From Accumulibacter sp. (lineage in GTDB: Bacteria > Pseudomonadota > Gammaproteobacteria > Burkholderiales > Rhodocyclaceae): DNA of 64,000 bases. Location: NCBI RefSeq assembly GCF_023806625.1, contig NZ_JAMTDX010000081.1:33908-97907 (forward strand), given 5' to 3'. Below, piece after piece: positions 28,084-36,185 of the stretch; the stretch's first letter is position 1; each line of letters starts with the position of its first letter. Position numbers and translations under genes: made by a program. Below the pieces are notes generated by a model that saw nothing but the letters and a program-made list of their open reading frames with translations, did not search any database and was not told the origin of the DNA.

Positions 28084-29739
28084 TCAGCGCAGGGATGTCG
28101 GGTGGCGCACACCGAGGCGGCGCAGCGTCCTCTCAGCCGCGAGGACGCCGCGGTACTGCGCCTCCTCGAAAAGCGAGAAACCGCTGAGGTCGGCGTGCGC
28201 GAAGAGCACGTCACCGCCTTCGCCGGCGAGGCGCTGGCGGGCGTCGCCCCAGATCAGGCCGGGAAGCGGACGGACCATCGCGTGGCCATTGCGGTAGACG
28301 TCGAGCCGGGTGGTGACCTGCCGGATGTCGGGATGCGGGCGCTCGAGATCGGCGAGGATCTCTTCGGCCCAGACCTCGCGCGGCGTATCCCGCAGCACGG
28401 CGCGGCCCTCCTGCGGACTGACCGAGTCGAGCGCGCGGTACCAGGTCCATACGCTGTCCGTGCTGCGCAGGCGCATCGCCTGATGCGTGGCGATCACGTA
28501 GCCGAGTCCGGCGCTGTCGTGCAGCACGTTGTCCCAGGCCGGCGGAGCACCGGCACGGTCGACCGGCAAGCGCGAGAGCGTCAGGTTGGCGATCAGCCAG
28601 GGCGCGTAAGTGAAGCCGCGCGCCGCCGCCTGCAGATCGGCACGCCCGGCAAAGATCCGCGGGACGAGGAACACCGGCGCGGCCCAGATCAGCTGCGCGG
28701 TCAGCACGCGCAGCGTTCGCCGCTCGGTCGGCAGCCAGAGGTCGACGGCCACCGGATGCGCGCTCGAGCGCGTCTCGCCGGCGAGCACGCGATGGGCGAG
28801 CGCCCCGGTCAGCAGGCGATCGCCGGCGCGCGCACGGATCGACTCGAGCATCCCGCGGACCAGCCAGGCATTGCCCTCGGGTGCGGTGAGCACGGTTTCG
28901 CCAGCCGCGTTCGCGGCCTCGCCGTCGCGGCAAGCAAAATAGTGAATCCCCGCCCAGGCCGAAACGGTGGCCGAGTCTGCCCCGTAGTCGTCACGGCAGG
29001 CGTGATTGACGTACCAGTGCAGCTGCGGCAAATCGAGACCGAGCGAGAGCAGCCAGTCGCGCATGCTGACCCTGTCCAGCGCCAGCAGAGCCGCATCCCG
29101 GCTCGACAGATCCATCGGCAACGCGAAGGCCCGCCGCCCGGACGCGTCGCGACGATGCCGAAAGTCGTCGACGAGTTCGGCAAAGCGCCGAATCTGCTCG
29201 CGAGCCGCGCGATCGACGCCCGCCTGGGGCAGCAAGCCCTCCTGCCAGCGCCCATTGAGGTAGAGACGCTCCTGCGGCGTCGCGCAGAGGTAGCGTTCGT
29301 CGTAGACCGGTCTCGCTGCTCGCGGGTCGCCCTCGAGCACCCCGAGTTCGGCGAGCAGTTCGCGCACCGCCGTAGCCTCGCGGGTCGGCAGCGGCAGGTA
29401 GTGCGCGCCCCAGGGGTACGCGCTGACCGCATTCCGTCCGGCACGCGAGTTGCCGCCCGCCTCGTCCTCCAGGTCGACGATCAGGAAGTCGCTGAAGCCC
29501 GAACGAGCGAGCTTCCACGCCGCGGACAGCCCGCCGACTCCCGCACCGACGATCAGCACCGCCACCTTGCGCGTTTCTACGGCCTCGGCAAGCCGCGCGT
29601 CGCGCAGCAGATGGCCGACCTCGAGTGCCGTTCCCCGCAGTTCCCCCGGCGGCAGCGGCGGCCCGCCCGAACGACGACAGCCGGCAAGCGTGCCAGCTCC
29701 GGCGGTGGCGAGCGCGCCCAGGAAGCGCCTCCGATCCAT
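28084..29739 (-). CDS. FAD-dependent amine-oxidase-like oxidoreductase
   Basis: This 551-residue flavoprotein has a twin-arginine signal (DRRRFLGAL) that also ends in a lipobox (LAGC, C21), so it is probably exported by Tat and lipidated. The FAD-binding dinucleotide fold VLIVGAGVGGLSAAWKLA is near residue 61, followed by DLEDEAGGNSRAG. The rest resembles flavin-containing amine oxidases or desaturases; the substrate is unknown. It begins 4 nt after the spermidine-synthase-like gene, so the two probably work together, perhaps on a polyamine-like compound. Confidence 0.8.
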   Translation of the reverse strand: MDRRRFLGALATAGAGTLAGCRRSGGPPLPPGELRGTALEVGHLLRDARLAEAVETRKVAVLIVGAGVGGLSAAWKLARSGFSDFLIVDLEDEAGGNSRAGRNAVSAYPWGAHYLPLPTREATAVRELLAELGVLEGDPRAARPVYDERYLCATPQERLYLNGRWQEGLLPQAGVDRAAREQIRRFAELVDDFRHRRDASGRRAFALPMDLSSRDAALLALDRVSMRDWLLSLGLDLPQLHWYVNHACRDDYGADSATVSAWAGIHYFACRDGEAANAAGETVLTAPEGNAWLVRGMLESIRARAGDRLLTGALAHRVLAGETRSSAHPVAVDLWLPTERRTLRVLTAQLIWAAPVFLVPRIFAGRADLQAAARGFTYAPWLIANLTLSRLPVDRAGAPPAWDNVLHDSAGLGYVIATHQAMRLRSTDSVWTWYRALDSVSPQEGRAVLRDTPREVWAEEILADLERPHPDIRQVTTRLDVYRNGHAMVRPLPGLIWGDARQRLAGEGGDVLFAHADLSGFSLFEEAQYRGVLAAERTLRRLGVRHPTSLR

Positions 29740-29743
29740 TCGC

Positions 29744-31243
29744 CTAGCGGATCACCTGCCGCCACTCCTGCTCGAAATAGCGCACCAGGACCTGATTGTT
29801 GAGCCGGTTGACCTCCGCTTCGACCCGCGTCATGTCCTTCGGAAAGTCGAACATCGCCTCGGCGGTCTCGGCGGTCAGGAAGCGCGTGTCTACGGCAAAA
29901 GCCTGCGGCGGATGATAGGGCCGCCGGCCGGCGAGGACGAAACCCCATTCGCCGAACGAAGGAACCAGCGCATGATACGGAGTCGCGATCAGCCCGACAC
30001 TCTCGATCGTCGTGACGATGCACCAGAAAGCCTGGCGCGCGTAGAGCGGCGAAGTCGACTGGATGACCGCCAGCGCGTCGCCGGCGAGGTGCTTCTCGAG
30101 CAAGCGGTAGAACGCCGAGCTATACAGCTTGCCGATCGCGAAATTCGACGGGTCCGGGAAATCGACGACGACGAAATCGAAGAGCTCGTCGTTCCGTTCG
30201 AGCCACTGCAGCGCGTCGTCATTGACCACGGTCACCCTCGGGGAGCGCAGGGCATCGCCATTGAGTCGGCGAAGGGGCGGCGCGGTGGCGAACAGCCGGG
30301 TCATCGCCGGGTCGAGATCGACCAGCACCACCGAGTCGACCTGCGGATACTTGAGGATCTCGCGCAGCGCGAGGCCATCGCCGCCGCCGAGGACGAGCAC
30401 GCGGCGGGCGCGCGGCAGAGCCGAGAGCCCCGGGTGAACGAGTGCCTCGTGATAGCGGTATTCGTCGCGCGAGCTGAACTGGAGGTTGTTGTTCAGGTGC
30501 AGGCGCAGGTCGTCCTTCCAGCGCGTGACGACGATTCGCTGGTAAGGCGAAGTCTCCGCATGGACGATCTCGTCGGTGTACAGATGAACCTCGGCGAGCG
30601 AGGTGAGTACACCGGCCGCGGCGAAGGCCCCGAGCAGCGCAAACAGCGCGATCAGGCCCTGCACGCGCAGCAGGCCACCGCGCGCCAGCTGCGCACGGAA
30701 AAGCCACCAGGCCCAAAGCGCGACCGCCACGTTGAGCAAGCCGAAGAGCAACGCGCTGCGCATCAGGCCGAGATGCGGTACGAGCAGAACCGGAAAGAGG
30801 ATCGACACGGCGAGCGCACCGAGGTAGTCGAAGGTCAGCACCTGCGAGACGAGGTCCTTGAACACCAGGTCCTGTCTGAGTATGCGCATGATCAGCGGAA
30901 TCTCGAGCCCGACCAGGACGCCGATCGCGCAGACGGCCAGGTAGAGGGCGACGCGGAACGGCGCCGACGACCAGGTGAACAGGAAGAACAGGCCGGCGGC
31001 CGAGAAGCCGCCGAGCACGCCGACGAGCAGCTCGACCTGGATGAATCGCTCGACGAGGCGTGACTCGACGTAGCGCGACAGCCACGAGCCGATGCCCATT
31101 GCGAAAAGGTACGCGCCGATCACCGTCGAGAACTGCGTCACCGAGTCGCCGAGCAGATAGCTGGCCAACGCCCCGGCGATCAGCTCGTAGGCCAGGCCGC
31201 AGGAAGCAACGACGAAAACCGAGAAGAGCAGCGCGTGTTTCAT
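29744..31243 (-). CDS. Membrane-bound spermidine-synthase-like protein
   Basis: The 499-residue product joins about seven N-terminal membrane helices (residues 1-220) to a C-terminal aminopropyltransferase/methyltransferase-like domain. That domain shows RDEYRYHEALVHPG, the nucleotide loop VLVLGGGDGLALREI, LVDLDPAM and VVVDFPDPSN. True spermidine synthases are soluble, so the activity is unproven. ATG 31243 is chosen because the hydrophobic N-terminus MKHALLFSVFVVAS starts there; the frame runs on to 31411 as unrelated residues. It is co-transcribed with the FAD oxidoreductase. Confidence 0.82.
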   Translation of the reverse strand: MKHALLFSVFVVASCGLAYELIAGALASYLLGDSVTQFSTVIGAYLFAMGIGSWLSRYVESRLVERFIQVELLVGVLGGFSAAGLFFLFTWSSAPFRVALYLAVCAIGVLVGLEIPLIMRILRQDLVFKDLVSQVLTFDYLGALAVSILFPVLLVPHLGLMRSALLFGLLNVAVALWAWWLFRAQLARGGLLRVQGLIALFALLGAFAAAGVLTSLAEVHLYTDEIVHAETSPYQRIVVTRWKDDLRLHLNNNLQFSSRDEYRYHEALVHPGLSALPRARRVLVLGGGDGLALREILKYPQVDSVVLVDLDPAMTRLFATAPPLRRLNGDALRSPRVTVVNDDALQWLERNDELFDFVVVDFPDPSNFAIGKLYSSAFYRLLEKHLAGDALAVIQSTSPLYARQAFWCIVTTIESVGLIATPYHALVPSFGEWGFVLAGRRPYHPPQAFAVDTRFLTAETAEAMFDFPKDMTRVEAEVNRLNNQVLVRYFEQEWRQVIR

Positions 31244-31453
31244 CGCGAGGTCGCAGGCATGACGCGCATTGTATCCCCGGGCGCGATCAGCGGCGACCTG
31301 GCGGCGTGCGCCCCGGCGCGGCGAATCAGCGCACGACCGGCGACATGGGCTACCATTCGGGCAACGGGCACACGGGGCTGGCGCCAGGGAAGGCCGAACC
31401 CCGCGCGCCATCGGTGGCGTTCACCCACACACGCGAGCAAGCGGAGCCGAACC

Positions 31454-32593
31454 ATGAGCCGTACTCCCGGAAAGCCCGAAATGACCCGCCCGACGCTGGC
31501 GGTACTCTTCCTCGGTGTGCTGATCGCTGCGTCGGTCTGGATCCTCAGTCCGTTCCTGCCCGCGCTGATCTGGGCGACGATGGTGGTCATCGCCAGCTGG
31601 CCGATGATGCTCAGGCTCGAGCAGATCTTCGGTAAGCGCCGGGGGCCGGCGGTCCTGGTGATGACCCTGCTCGTCCTGCTGATCTTCGTCGTGCCGCTGT
31701 CGCTGGCCATCGCCACGCTGGTCGACAACGCCGACGAAATCGCCGTCTGGGCAAGGTATCTCGCCGACTTTCAGGTGCCCGCGCCGCCCGAATGGGTCGC
31801 CGAGCTGCCGATGATCGGGCCGACCGCCGAGCACGCCTGGAAGCAGATCGCGGCCAGCGGACCGACCGGGCTTGCCGCCAAGGCGGTTCCCTACGCCGGC
31901 AACCTCAGCAAGTGGTTCGTCAGCGAAGTCGGCAGCTTCGGCCTCGTCTTCGTCCAGTTCCTGCTGACCGTCGCCCTTTCTGCGGTGCTCTACACCAACG
32001 GGGAGGGCGCCGCGCGCGGGCTGCGCCGCTTCGGCTATCGCCTCGCCGGCCAGCGCGGCGAGGGAAGCATCGTCCTGGCCGGACAGGCGGTCCGCGCGGT
32101 CGCCCTCGGCGTGGGAATCACCGCCCTCGCCCAGTCGGTTCTCGGGGGAATCGGGCTGGCCATCGCCGGCGTGCCCTTCGCCGGACTCCTCACGGCGCTG
32201 ATGTTCATGTTCTGCATCGCGCAGCTCGGGCCGGGCCTGGTCCTGTTGCCGGCAGTCGTCTGGCTGTACTGGTCGGAGAGCACGGGCTGGGGCACCTTCC
32301 TGCTCGTGTGGACGCTGCTCGTCGGGACGATGGACAACTTCCTGCGCCCGCTGCTGATCAGGAAAGGCGCCGACCTGCCGTTGCTGCTGATCCTCGCCGG
32401 AGTCATCGGCGGCATGCTCGCCTTCGGCCTCGTCGGGATCTTCATCGGCCCGGTGGTCCTCGCCGTCTCCTACACCCTGCTCGAAGCGTGGATCAGGGAA
32501 GCACCCGCCGACCTGGAGCGGCGACCGGACGAGGGCGCCGCAGCCGGCAACGCCGTGCCGGACGACGCGAACGAAGAGCAGCCCGCTCCCTGA
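31454..32593 (+). CDS. AI-2E family transporter (YdiK-like)
   Basis: This 379-residue membrane protein of the PerM/AI-2E exporter family has about eight helices. Typical stretches are LPALIWATMVVIASWPMM, the central QFLLTVALSAVLYTNGEG and FIGPVVLAVSYTLLEAW at the end. ATG 31454 has GGAG upstream, and the longer frame to 31235 lies in divergent leader sequence. The name of the family does not prove autoinducer transport. It is divergent from the spermidine-synthase-like gene. Confidence 0.85.
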   Translation: MSRTPGKPEMTRPTLAVLFLGVLIAASVWILSPFLPALIWATMVVIASWPMMLRLEQIFGKRRGPAVLVMTLLVLLIFVVPLSLAIATLVDNADEIAVWARYLADFQVPAPPEWVAELPMIGPTAEHAWKQIAASGPTGLAAKAVPYAGNLSKWFVSEVGSFGLVFVQFLLTVALSAVLYTNGEGAARGLRRFGYRLAGQRGEGSIVLAGQAVRAVALGVGITALAQSVLGGIGLAIAGVPFAGLLTALMFMFCIAQLGPGLVLLPAVVWLYWSESTGWGTFLLVWTLLVGTMDNFLRPLLIRKGADLPLLLILAGVIGGMLAFGLVGIFIGPVVLAVSYTLLEAWIREAPADLERRPDEGAAAGNAVPDDANEEQPAP

Positions 32594-32646
32594 TTGATCG
32601 ACGCCCCCGCCCATCACCCGTCTCGGGAACCCGGAGGGCGTCATGC

Positions 32647-32652
32647 TAGAAT
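32647..32652 (+). promoter_or_regulatory. -10 box of a likely ribE promoter
   Basis: TAGAAT in GCTAGAATCC lies 37 nt before the ribE GTG in a 96-nt gap, mirroring the element before lpxC. The -35 region is a weak match. Confidence 0.35.
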
Positions 32653-32689
32653 CCCGCGCGTCTTGGGATGAATCAGGGGAGCTCGCGCA

Positions 32690-33301
32690 GTGTTCTCGGG
32701 AATCGTTGCTGCCGTCGGCCGGATCGTCGCGCTCACGCCGCGCGGAGACGGCGCAGGAACGCTCCGGCTGATCATCGACGCCGGCGAACTCGGCGTCGAC
32801 GACGTCGCCCTGGGTGACTCGATCGCCTGCAGTGGCGTCTGCCTGACCGTCGTCGACAAGACCGCGCAGACCTTCTCGGTCGACGTCTCGCCCGAATCGC
32901 TCGCCTGCACCGCGGGCCTCACCGCAGAGGGACCGGTCAACCTCGAGAAGGCGCTTCGCCTCGGCGACCGCCTCGGCGGGCACCTCGTCTCGGGCCACGT
33001 CGACGGCGTCGGCGAAGTCGTCCGCTTCGACGCCATCGGTGACAACCGGCTGCTCGAAGTCCGCGGCCCCGAAAGCCTCGGCCGGTATATCGCCCGCAAG
33101 GGGTCGATCACCGTCGACGGCGTCAGCCTGACCGTGAACTCGGTCGACGGCCCGATCTTCACCGTCAATCTGATCCCGCACACGCTGCAGGCGACGACCC
33201 TTGGCGTGCTGCAGCCGGGTTGCCGCGTGAACCTCGAAGTCGACCTGATCGCCCGCTACTGCGAGCGCCTCCTCGGCAGCAGCGAGACGCCCGCCCCGTA
33301 G
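32690..33301 (+). CDS. ribE: Riboflavin synthase, alpha subunit
   Basis: The enzyme dismutates two lumazine molecules to riboflavin. The 203-residue product has two lumazine-binding repeats: MFSGIVAAVGRI with CSGVCLTVVDK, and NLEKALRLGDRLGGHLVSGHVDG with SITVDGVSLTVN. The GTG 32690 start has AGGGGAG just upstream. No RFN riboswitch fits in the 96-nt leader. In many genomes ribE is grouped with ribD and ribBA, but here it stands alone next to tRNA-Phe. Confidence 0.95.
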   Translation: MFSGIVAAVGRIVALTPRGDGAGTLRLIIDAGELGVDDVALGDSIACSGVCLTVVDKTAQTFSVDVSPESLACTAGLTAEGPVNLEKALRLGDRLGGHLVSGHVDGVGEVVRFDAIGDNRLLEVRGPESLGRYIARKGSITVDGVSLTVNSVDGPIFTVNLIPHTLQATTLGVLQPGCRVNLEVDLIARYCERLLGSSETPAP

Positions 33302-33453
33302 GCTCGGCAGGTCGCGCGGTCCACGCGAAGCCGCCGGCCAACCGCAAACGCTCTCGCCCACCCGCAATCCTTCGCCTGGCTATGGCGCACGGCAGCGACG
33401 CTGCACGGCGCCCGGCCATGTCGGACTTCGCGATTCCTCCGCCAGGGACCTCG

Positions 33454-33472
33454 AAACCCCGCGCGGTTTTTT
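33454..33472 (+). terminator. Terminator after ribE region
   Basis: AAACC-CCGCGC-GGTTT followed by a run of six T residues forms a short rho-independent terminator just before the tRNA-Phe promoter. It overlaps the -35 box by a few bases. Confidence 0.55.
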
Positions 33473-33499
33473 GACGACGACGCGGAACTTGCGTATACT
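33471..33499 (+). promoter_or_regulatory. Promoter for tRNA-Phe
   Basis: TTGACG at 33471-33476 and TATACT at 33494-33499 are separated by exactly 17 nt, with a GC-rich discriminator before the tRNA at 33512. This is a strong sigma-70 promoter typical of stable RNA genes under stringent control. Confidence 0.8.
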
Positions 33500-33511
33500 G
33501 CGCCCGCTCGC

Positions 33512-33588
<77 letters not shown>

Positions 33589-33594
33589 CAAATC

Positions 33595-33632
33595 AAGGGC
33601 TTGCAAGCTTTCCCGCCTGCAGGCCCTTTTTA
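33595..33632 (+). terminator. Terminator just inside the island
   Basis: AAGGGCTTGCA (33595-33605) pairs with TGCAGGCCCTT (33618-33628) with one G-U pair, followed by a T-run. It can terminate the tRNA-Phe transcript in place of the original terminator displaced to 58734. Confidence 0.75.
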
Positions 33633-33635
33633 TTT

Positions 33636-33659
33636 GTGTAATTCCTGTGTAACCGCGCC
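33636..33659. repeat. Left copy of an island-end near-repeat
   Basis: GTGTAATTCCTGTGTAACCGCGCC is nearly identical to 58527-58550, with three differences by eye, and contains two TGTGTAA-like units. The two copies lie inside the two ends of the island, so they may be integrase arm-type binding sites. Confidence 0.5.
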
Positions 33660-33681
33660 AGAAGAGCGGGGCTTTCGGTGC

Positions 33682-34887
33682 TCACGCCAGCTTCAAGCGG
33701 GCCTGCAGTTTGTCCATAGCGCTTTCGATGTGCGCACCGTTCTGGTGCGCGTAGCGCTCCACCATCGCGAGCGTCTTGTGCCCGCTGATGCGTTTGACGG
33801 TCGGCAAGTCCACGCCGGCCTGCACCAAGTGCGTAATTGCGGTGTGGCGCATCGTGTGACGAACGACCTGATCCGGATCGAGTCCTGCCGCCTCGACGAC
33901 TCGCCGAAACGGTTTGCGGATATCCATGACGTGCCCGGACTTGGCGCCGGGCGAGGGAAACAGCCAGGGGGTGCCGGGCTCCGCCGCTTCGAGGTAGCCG
34001 GCGAGAAAGTCTGCGAGGTGCTGTGTGATCGGCTGTTCGCGCGCGCCAGTCTTGGTCTCTCCGGTGACAGCGGGAATGTAGATGATGCGCCGCTGGATAC
34101 CAATGTTCTCCTTACGGATTCCGAGGATTTCCATCTTGCGCATCGAGGTTTCGAGGGCTATCACGATGAAGGGGTAGATGACCGGGTTGCCGTCGGCCTT
34201 TGCGACTTCGATCAGGCGCTTGATCTGGTCCGTGGTCAGATAGGTAATCCTGCCTTGCCCTTCCTGAAATCGCCGTATCCGAGCGGCCGGCCGGTCGATC
34301 CAGCCCCATTCGCTTGCTTTGTTGAGCAGGTGCGACAGCACTGCAAGCTCCCGGTTGATCGTCGCCGGCTTGACTGATGCCGCGCGTTCGGCGGTTTGCT
34401 CAATGGCCTTGCCGCGGGGCCGGACAATCACGGTTTCTTGCTGCCGTTGTTTCTTGTATCGCTCGATGTCGAAGCTGCCGATCTTGGCGAGGGCCATGTC
34501 GCCAAAGAACGGCACCAGGTGTAGGTCAAGCCGCATCTTCTTCATCTTGAGGTCTTTGCCATCGGACTCGTGAAGCCGTTCGAGGTAGTCCAGTGCGGCA
34601 TCCCTCAGAGTCAGAGCCAACTTCCGGCCCTTCGGGAGGCTCAGCCGCCCGGCTCTTGCCTCCTGCCTGGCCTTTTCGATAAATTCCTCGGCCTGGGTGC
34701 GCGTCGTACCATCAGACTCCCGGCCGATGACGCGGTGGATGCGCTGGCCATCGACCATCACGTTGACCGAAAAGACCCCCTCGCCGCTGGCCTGCCGCTC
34801 GAAGGTGATGCCATGCTCATTGAGTTTCTCGCCGGGGGCCAGCTTGCGGATGAGCGGTCGGGTCAGTTTGGTGAAGGTCTTGGCCAT
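33682..34887 (-). CDS. int: Tyrosine-recombinase integrase
   Basis: This 401-residue phage/ICE-type integrase has an N-terminal arm-binding domain, a core-binding SAM-like domain (residues 90-190) and a catalytic domain. The catalytic residues are visible: R250 (ETSMRKMEIL), H344 and R347 (RHTMRHTAITHLVQAG), H370 (ISGHKTLAMV) and the nucleophile Y379 (ERYAH). It points towards the tRNA-Phe attachment site 95 nt away, as expected for tRNA-targeting islands. It appears intact. Confidence 0.95.
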   Translation of the reverse strand: MAKTFTKLTRPLIRKLAPGEKLNEHGITFERQASGEGVFSVNVMVDGQRIHRVIGRESDGTTRTQAEEFIEKARQEARAGRLSLPKGRKLALTLRDAALDYLERLHESDGKDLKMKKMRLDLHLVPFFGDMALAKIGSFDIERYKKQRQQETVIVRPRGKAIEQTAERAASVKPATINRELAVLSHLLNKASEWGWIDRPAARIRRFQEGQGRITYLTTDQIKRLIEVAKADGNPVIYPFIVIALETSMRKMEILGIRKENIGIQRRIIYIPAVTGETKTGAREQPITQHLADFLAGYLEAAEPGTPWLFPSPGAKSGHVMDIRKPFRRVVEAAGLDPDQVVRHTMRHTAITHLVQAGVDLPTVKRISGHKTLAMVERYAHQNGAHIESAMDKLQARLKLA

Positions 34888-34899
34888 GATGTCCTCGCG

Positions 34900-35487
34900 T
34901 CAGAAGGGGATGTCGTCGTCGGGGCGTTCGACCACGTCTGGCGGACGGGCGTGAAACACCGTGCCGGCTCTCAAAGCCTTCTGCGTCGCCTCGACCCATT
35001 CTTGCCCTTTCCCTTCCTCGACGTAGCGGTTCAGGCTTTCCCACTGGCGCCGCAGCGCCGGGAAAACGTAGTCTTCGAGAATGTCCCACTGCCAAGACAC
35101 CCCGTGGTTCCCGCCGGGACGCTTACGTGCCGGTGCGAGAATTCCCGAATCGGTCAGCAGCTTCCAGCGAACCTGTTCGTCGTGGTTGAGTAATTCCGGA
35201 TAACGGATGGCCAGCTTGACGAAGCGCTCGGATTCGTCGATGTCCCATAAGCCCGCCGCTGCGTCCGCGACGGTAATGCTGTTGTCGCCGTTGTAGCCGG
35301 TACCTTGGTACAGGTCTACATTGGCAAAGCTATGCTCCACCGCCCACTCGATGAAGCTCGACACCGTTCGCCGCTGTTTTCTGGCCGCCAGCTCTGCCAG
35401 ATAGCGTAGCTTGGGGTCAAGCCGGACGGTGACCGTCTCCGAGCGTGCCAGCTTGCCGCCGCCCCCCCTGCGTTTCTCTTCTGCCAT
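34900..35487 (-). CDS. Hypothetical protein with ribbon-helix-helix-like N-terminus
   Basis: This 195-residue soluble protein has an N-terminus (SETVTVRLDPKLRYLAELAA, then RRTVSSFIEWAVE) that looks like a ribbon-helix-helix DNA-binding fold with a beta strand and two helices. The remainder is helical and not recognised. It lies 12 nt upstream of the integrase on the same strand, so it may control or assist the integrase. Confidence 0.65.
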   Translation of the reverse strand: MAEEKRRGGGGKLARSETVTVRLDPKLRYLAELAARKQRRTVSSFIEWAVEHSFANVDLYQGTGYNGDNSITVADAAAGLWDIDESERFVKLAIRYPELLNHDEQVRWKLLTDSGILAPARKRPGGNHGVSWQWDILEDYVFPALRRQWESLNRYVEEGKGQEWVEATQKALRAGTVFHARPPDVVERPDDDIPF

Positions 35488-35552
35488 CGTCGTGTCCTCT
35501 CGTTCAAAGATTCTATTTGCTTCTCAGAAAGAAGTTTAGACACAACTCGCGT

Positions 35553-35581
35553 CTATCGCAAGCGCGATAGTGCGTTATACT
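35553..35581 (+). promoter_or_regulatory. Palindrome over the alpA-like promoter
   Basis: CTATCGC-AAGC-GCGATAG (35553-35570) is a perfect 7-bp-arm inverted repeat, followed by a TATACT -10 box at 35576-35581. The palindrome occupies the place of the -35 box and spacer, so a bound protein would block transcription. It lies in the divergent region between the 195-aa gene and the AlpA-like gene. Confidence 0.6.
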
Positions 35582-35618
35582 GTGGCGCTTGTCTTACAAC
35601 ACATCGAAGGAAACAGCC

Positions 35619-35864
35619 ATGTCGCAACCTGCCCTCAGACCCATTGAAGTCGTCACCTACCCGGACGGTCGCATGGACACCAAGAACACGTCCACCTATA
35701 CCGGGCTGTCCGAGAAGACCCTGGCCATGATGCGCTGCAAGGGCAACGGCCCGAAGTTCGTCAAGCGCGGACGGGTCTTCTATTTCCAGGCCGATGTGGA
35801 CGACTGGCTGAACGCGCAAGGCCGGCACGTCAGCACCGCCCAGGCCAAGCACCGCGCCGCGTAG
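35619..35864 (+). CDS. AlpA/excisionase-like HTH regulator
   Basis: This 81-residue winged-helix protein of the AlpA/HTH_17 type has the segment STYTGLSEKTLAMMRCKGNG, then KFVKRGRVFYFQADVDDWLNA. ATG 35619 is preferred over 35589 because AAGGAAA lies just upstream. Such proteins control integrase and excision in islands (P4 Alp paradigm). It is the first gene of the rightward replication-like cluster. Confidence 0.8.
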   Translation: MSQPALRPIEVVTYPDGRMDTKNTSTYTGLSEKTLAMMRCKGNGPKFVKRGRVFYFQADVDDWLNAQGRHVSTAQAKHRAA

Positions 35865-35873
35865 GCGATCGCG

Positions 35874-36185
35874 ATGCATTTCCCGGCCCGCACCCAACCC
35901 CGGCGGCAAGGTTTCGACCGTAGCCGCCTGCCCGACCCGATCACCTACTACGCCACCGAACTGGACGCCCTGCGTGAACACGGGCGCAGCGCCACGGCGC
36001 GCTGCCCGTTTCACGACGACCGGCACCCCAGCCTTTCGGTGAACCTCGACACCGGTGCATTTCGTTGCCGGGTGCCGGCGTGCGGCGCCCACGGGCGCGA
36101 TGTGCTGGCGTTTCACATGGCGCGCTACGGAATCGGCTTTGTCGCCGCAGCCAAAGCACTGGGAGCCTGGAGTCTAACCCGATGA
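35874..36185 (+). CDS. CHC2 zinc-finger (primase-type) protein
   Basis: This 103-residue protein matches the DnaG N-terminal zinc finger: CPFHDDRHPSLSVN, then FRCRVPACGAHGRDVLAF gives the C..H, C..C ligand set. It lacks the polymerase domain, so it is a stand-alone DNA-binding finger, perhaps working with the downstream protein in replication of the island. It overlaps the next gene by 4 nt (ATGA). Confidence 0.8.
   Translation: MHFPARTQPRRQGFDRSRLPDPITYYATELDALREHGRSATARCPFHDDRHPSLSVNLDTGAFRCRVPACGAHGRDVLAFHMARYGIGFVAAAKALGAWSLTR

Noticed and set aside
32594-32689. An FMN riboswitch before ribE
   Set aside because: The 96-nt gap is too short for the RFN element and shows none of its conserved stems.
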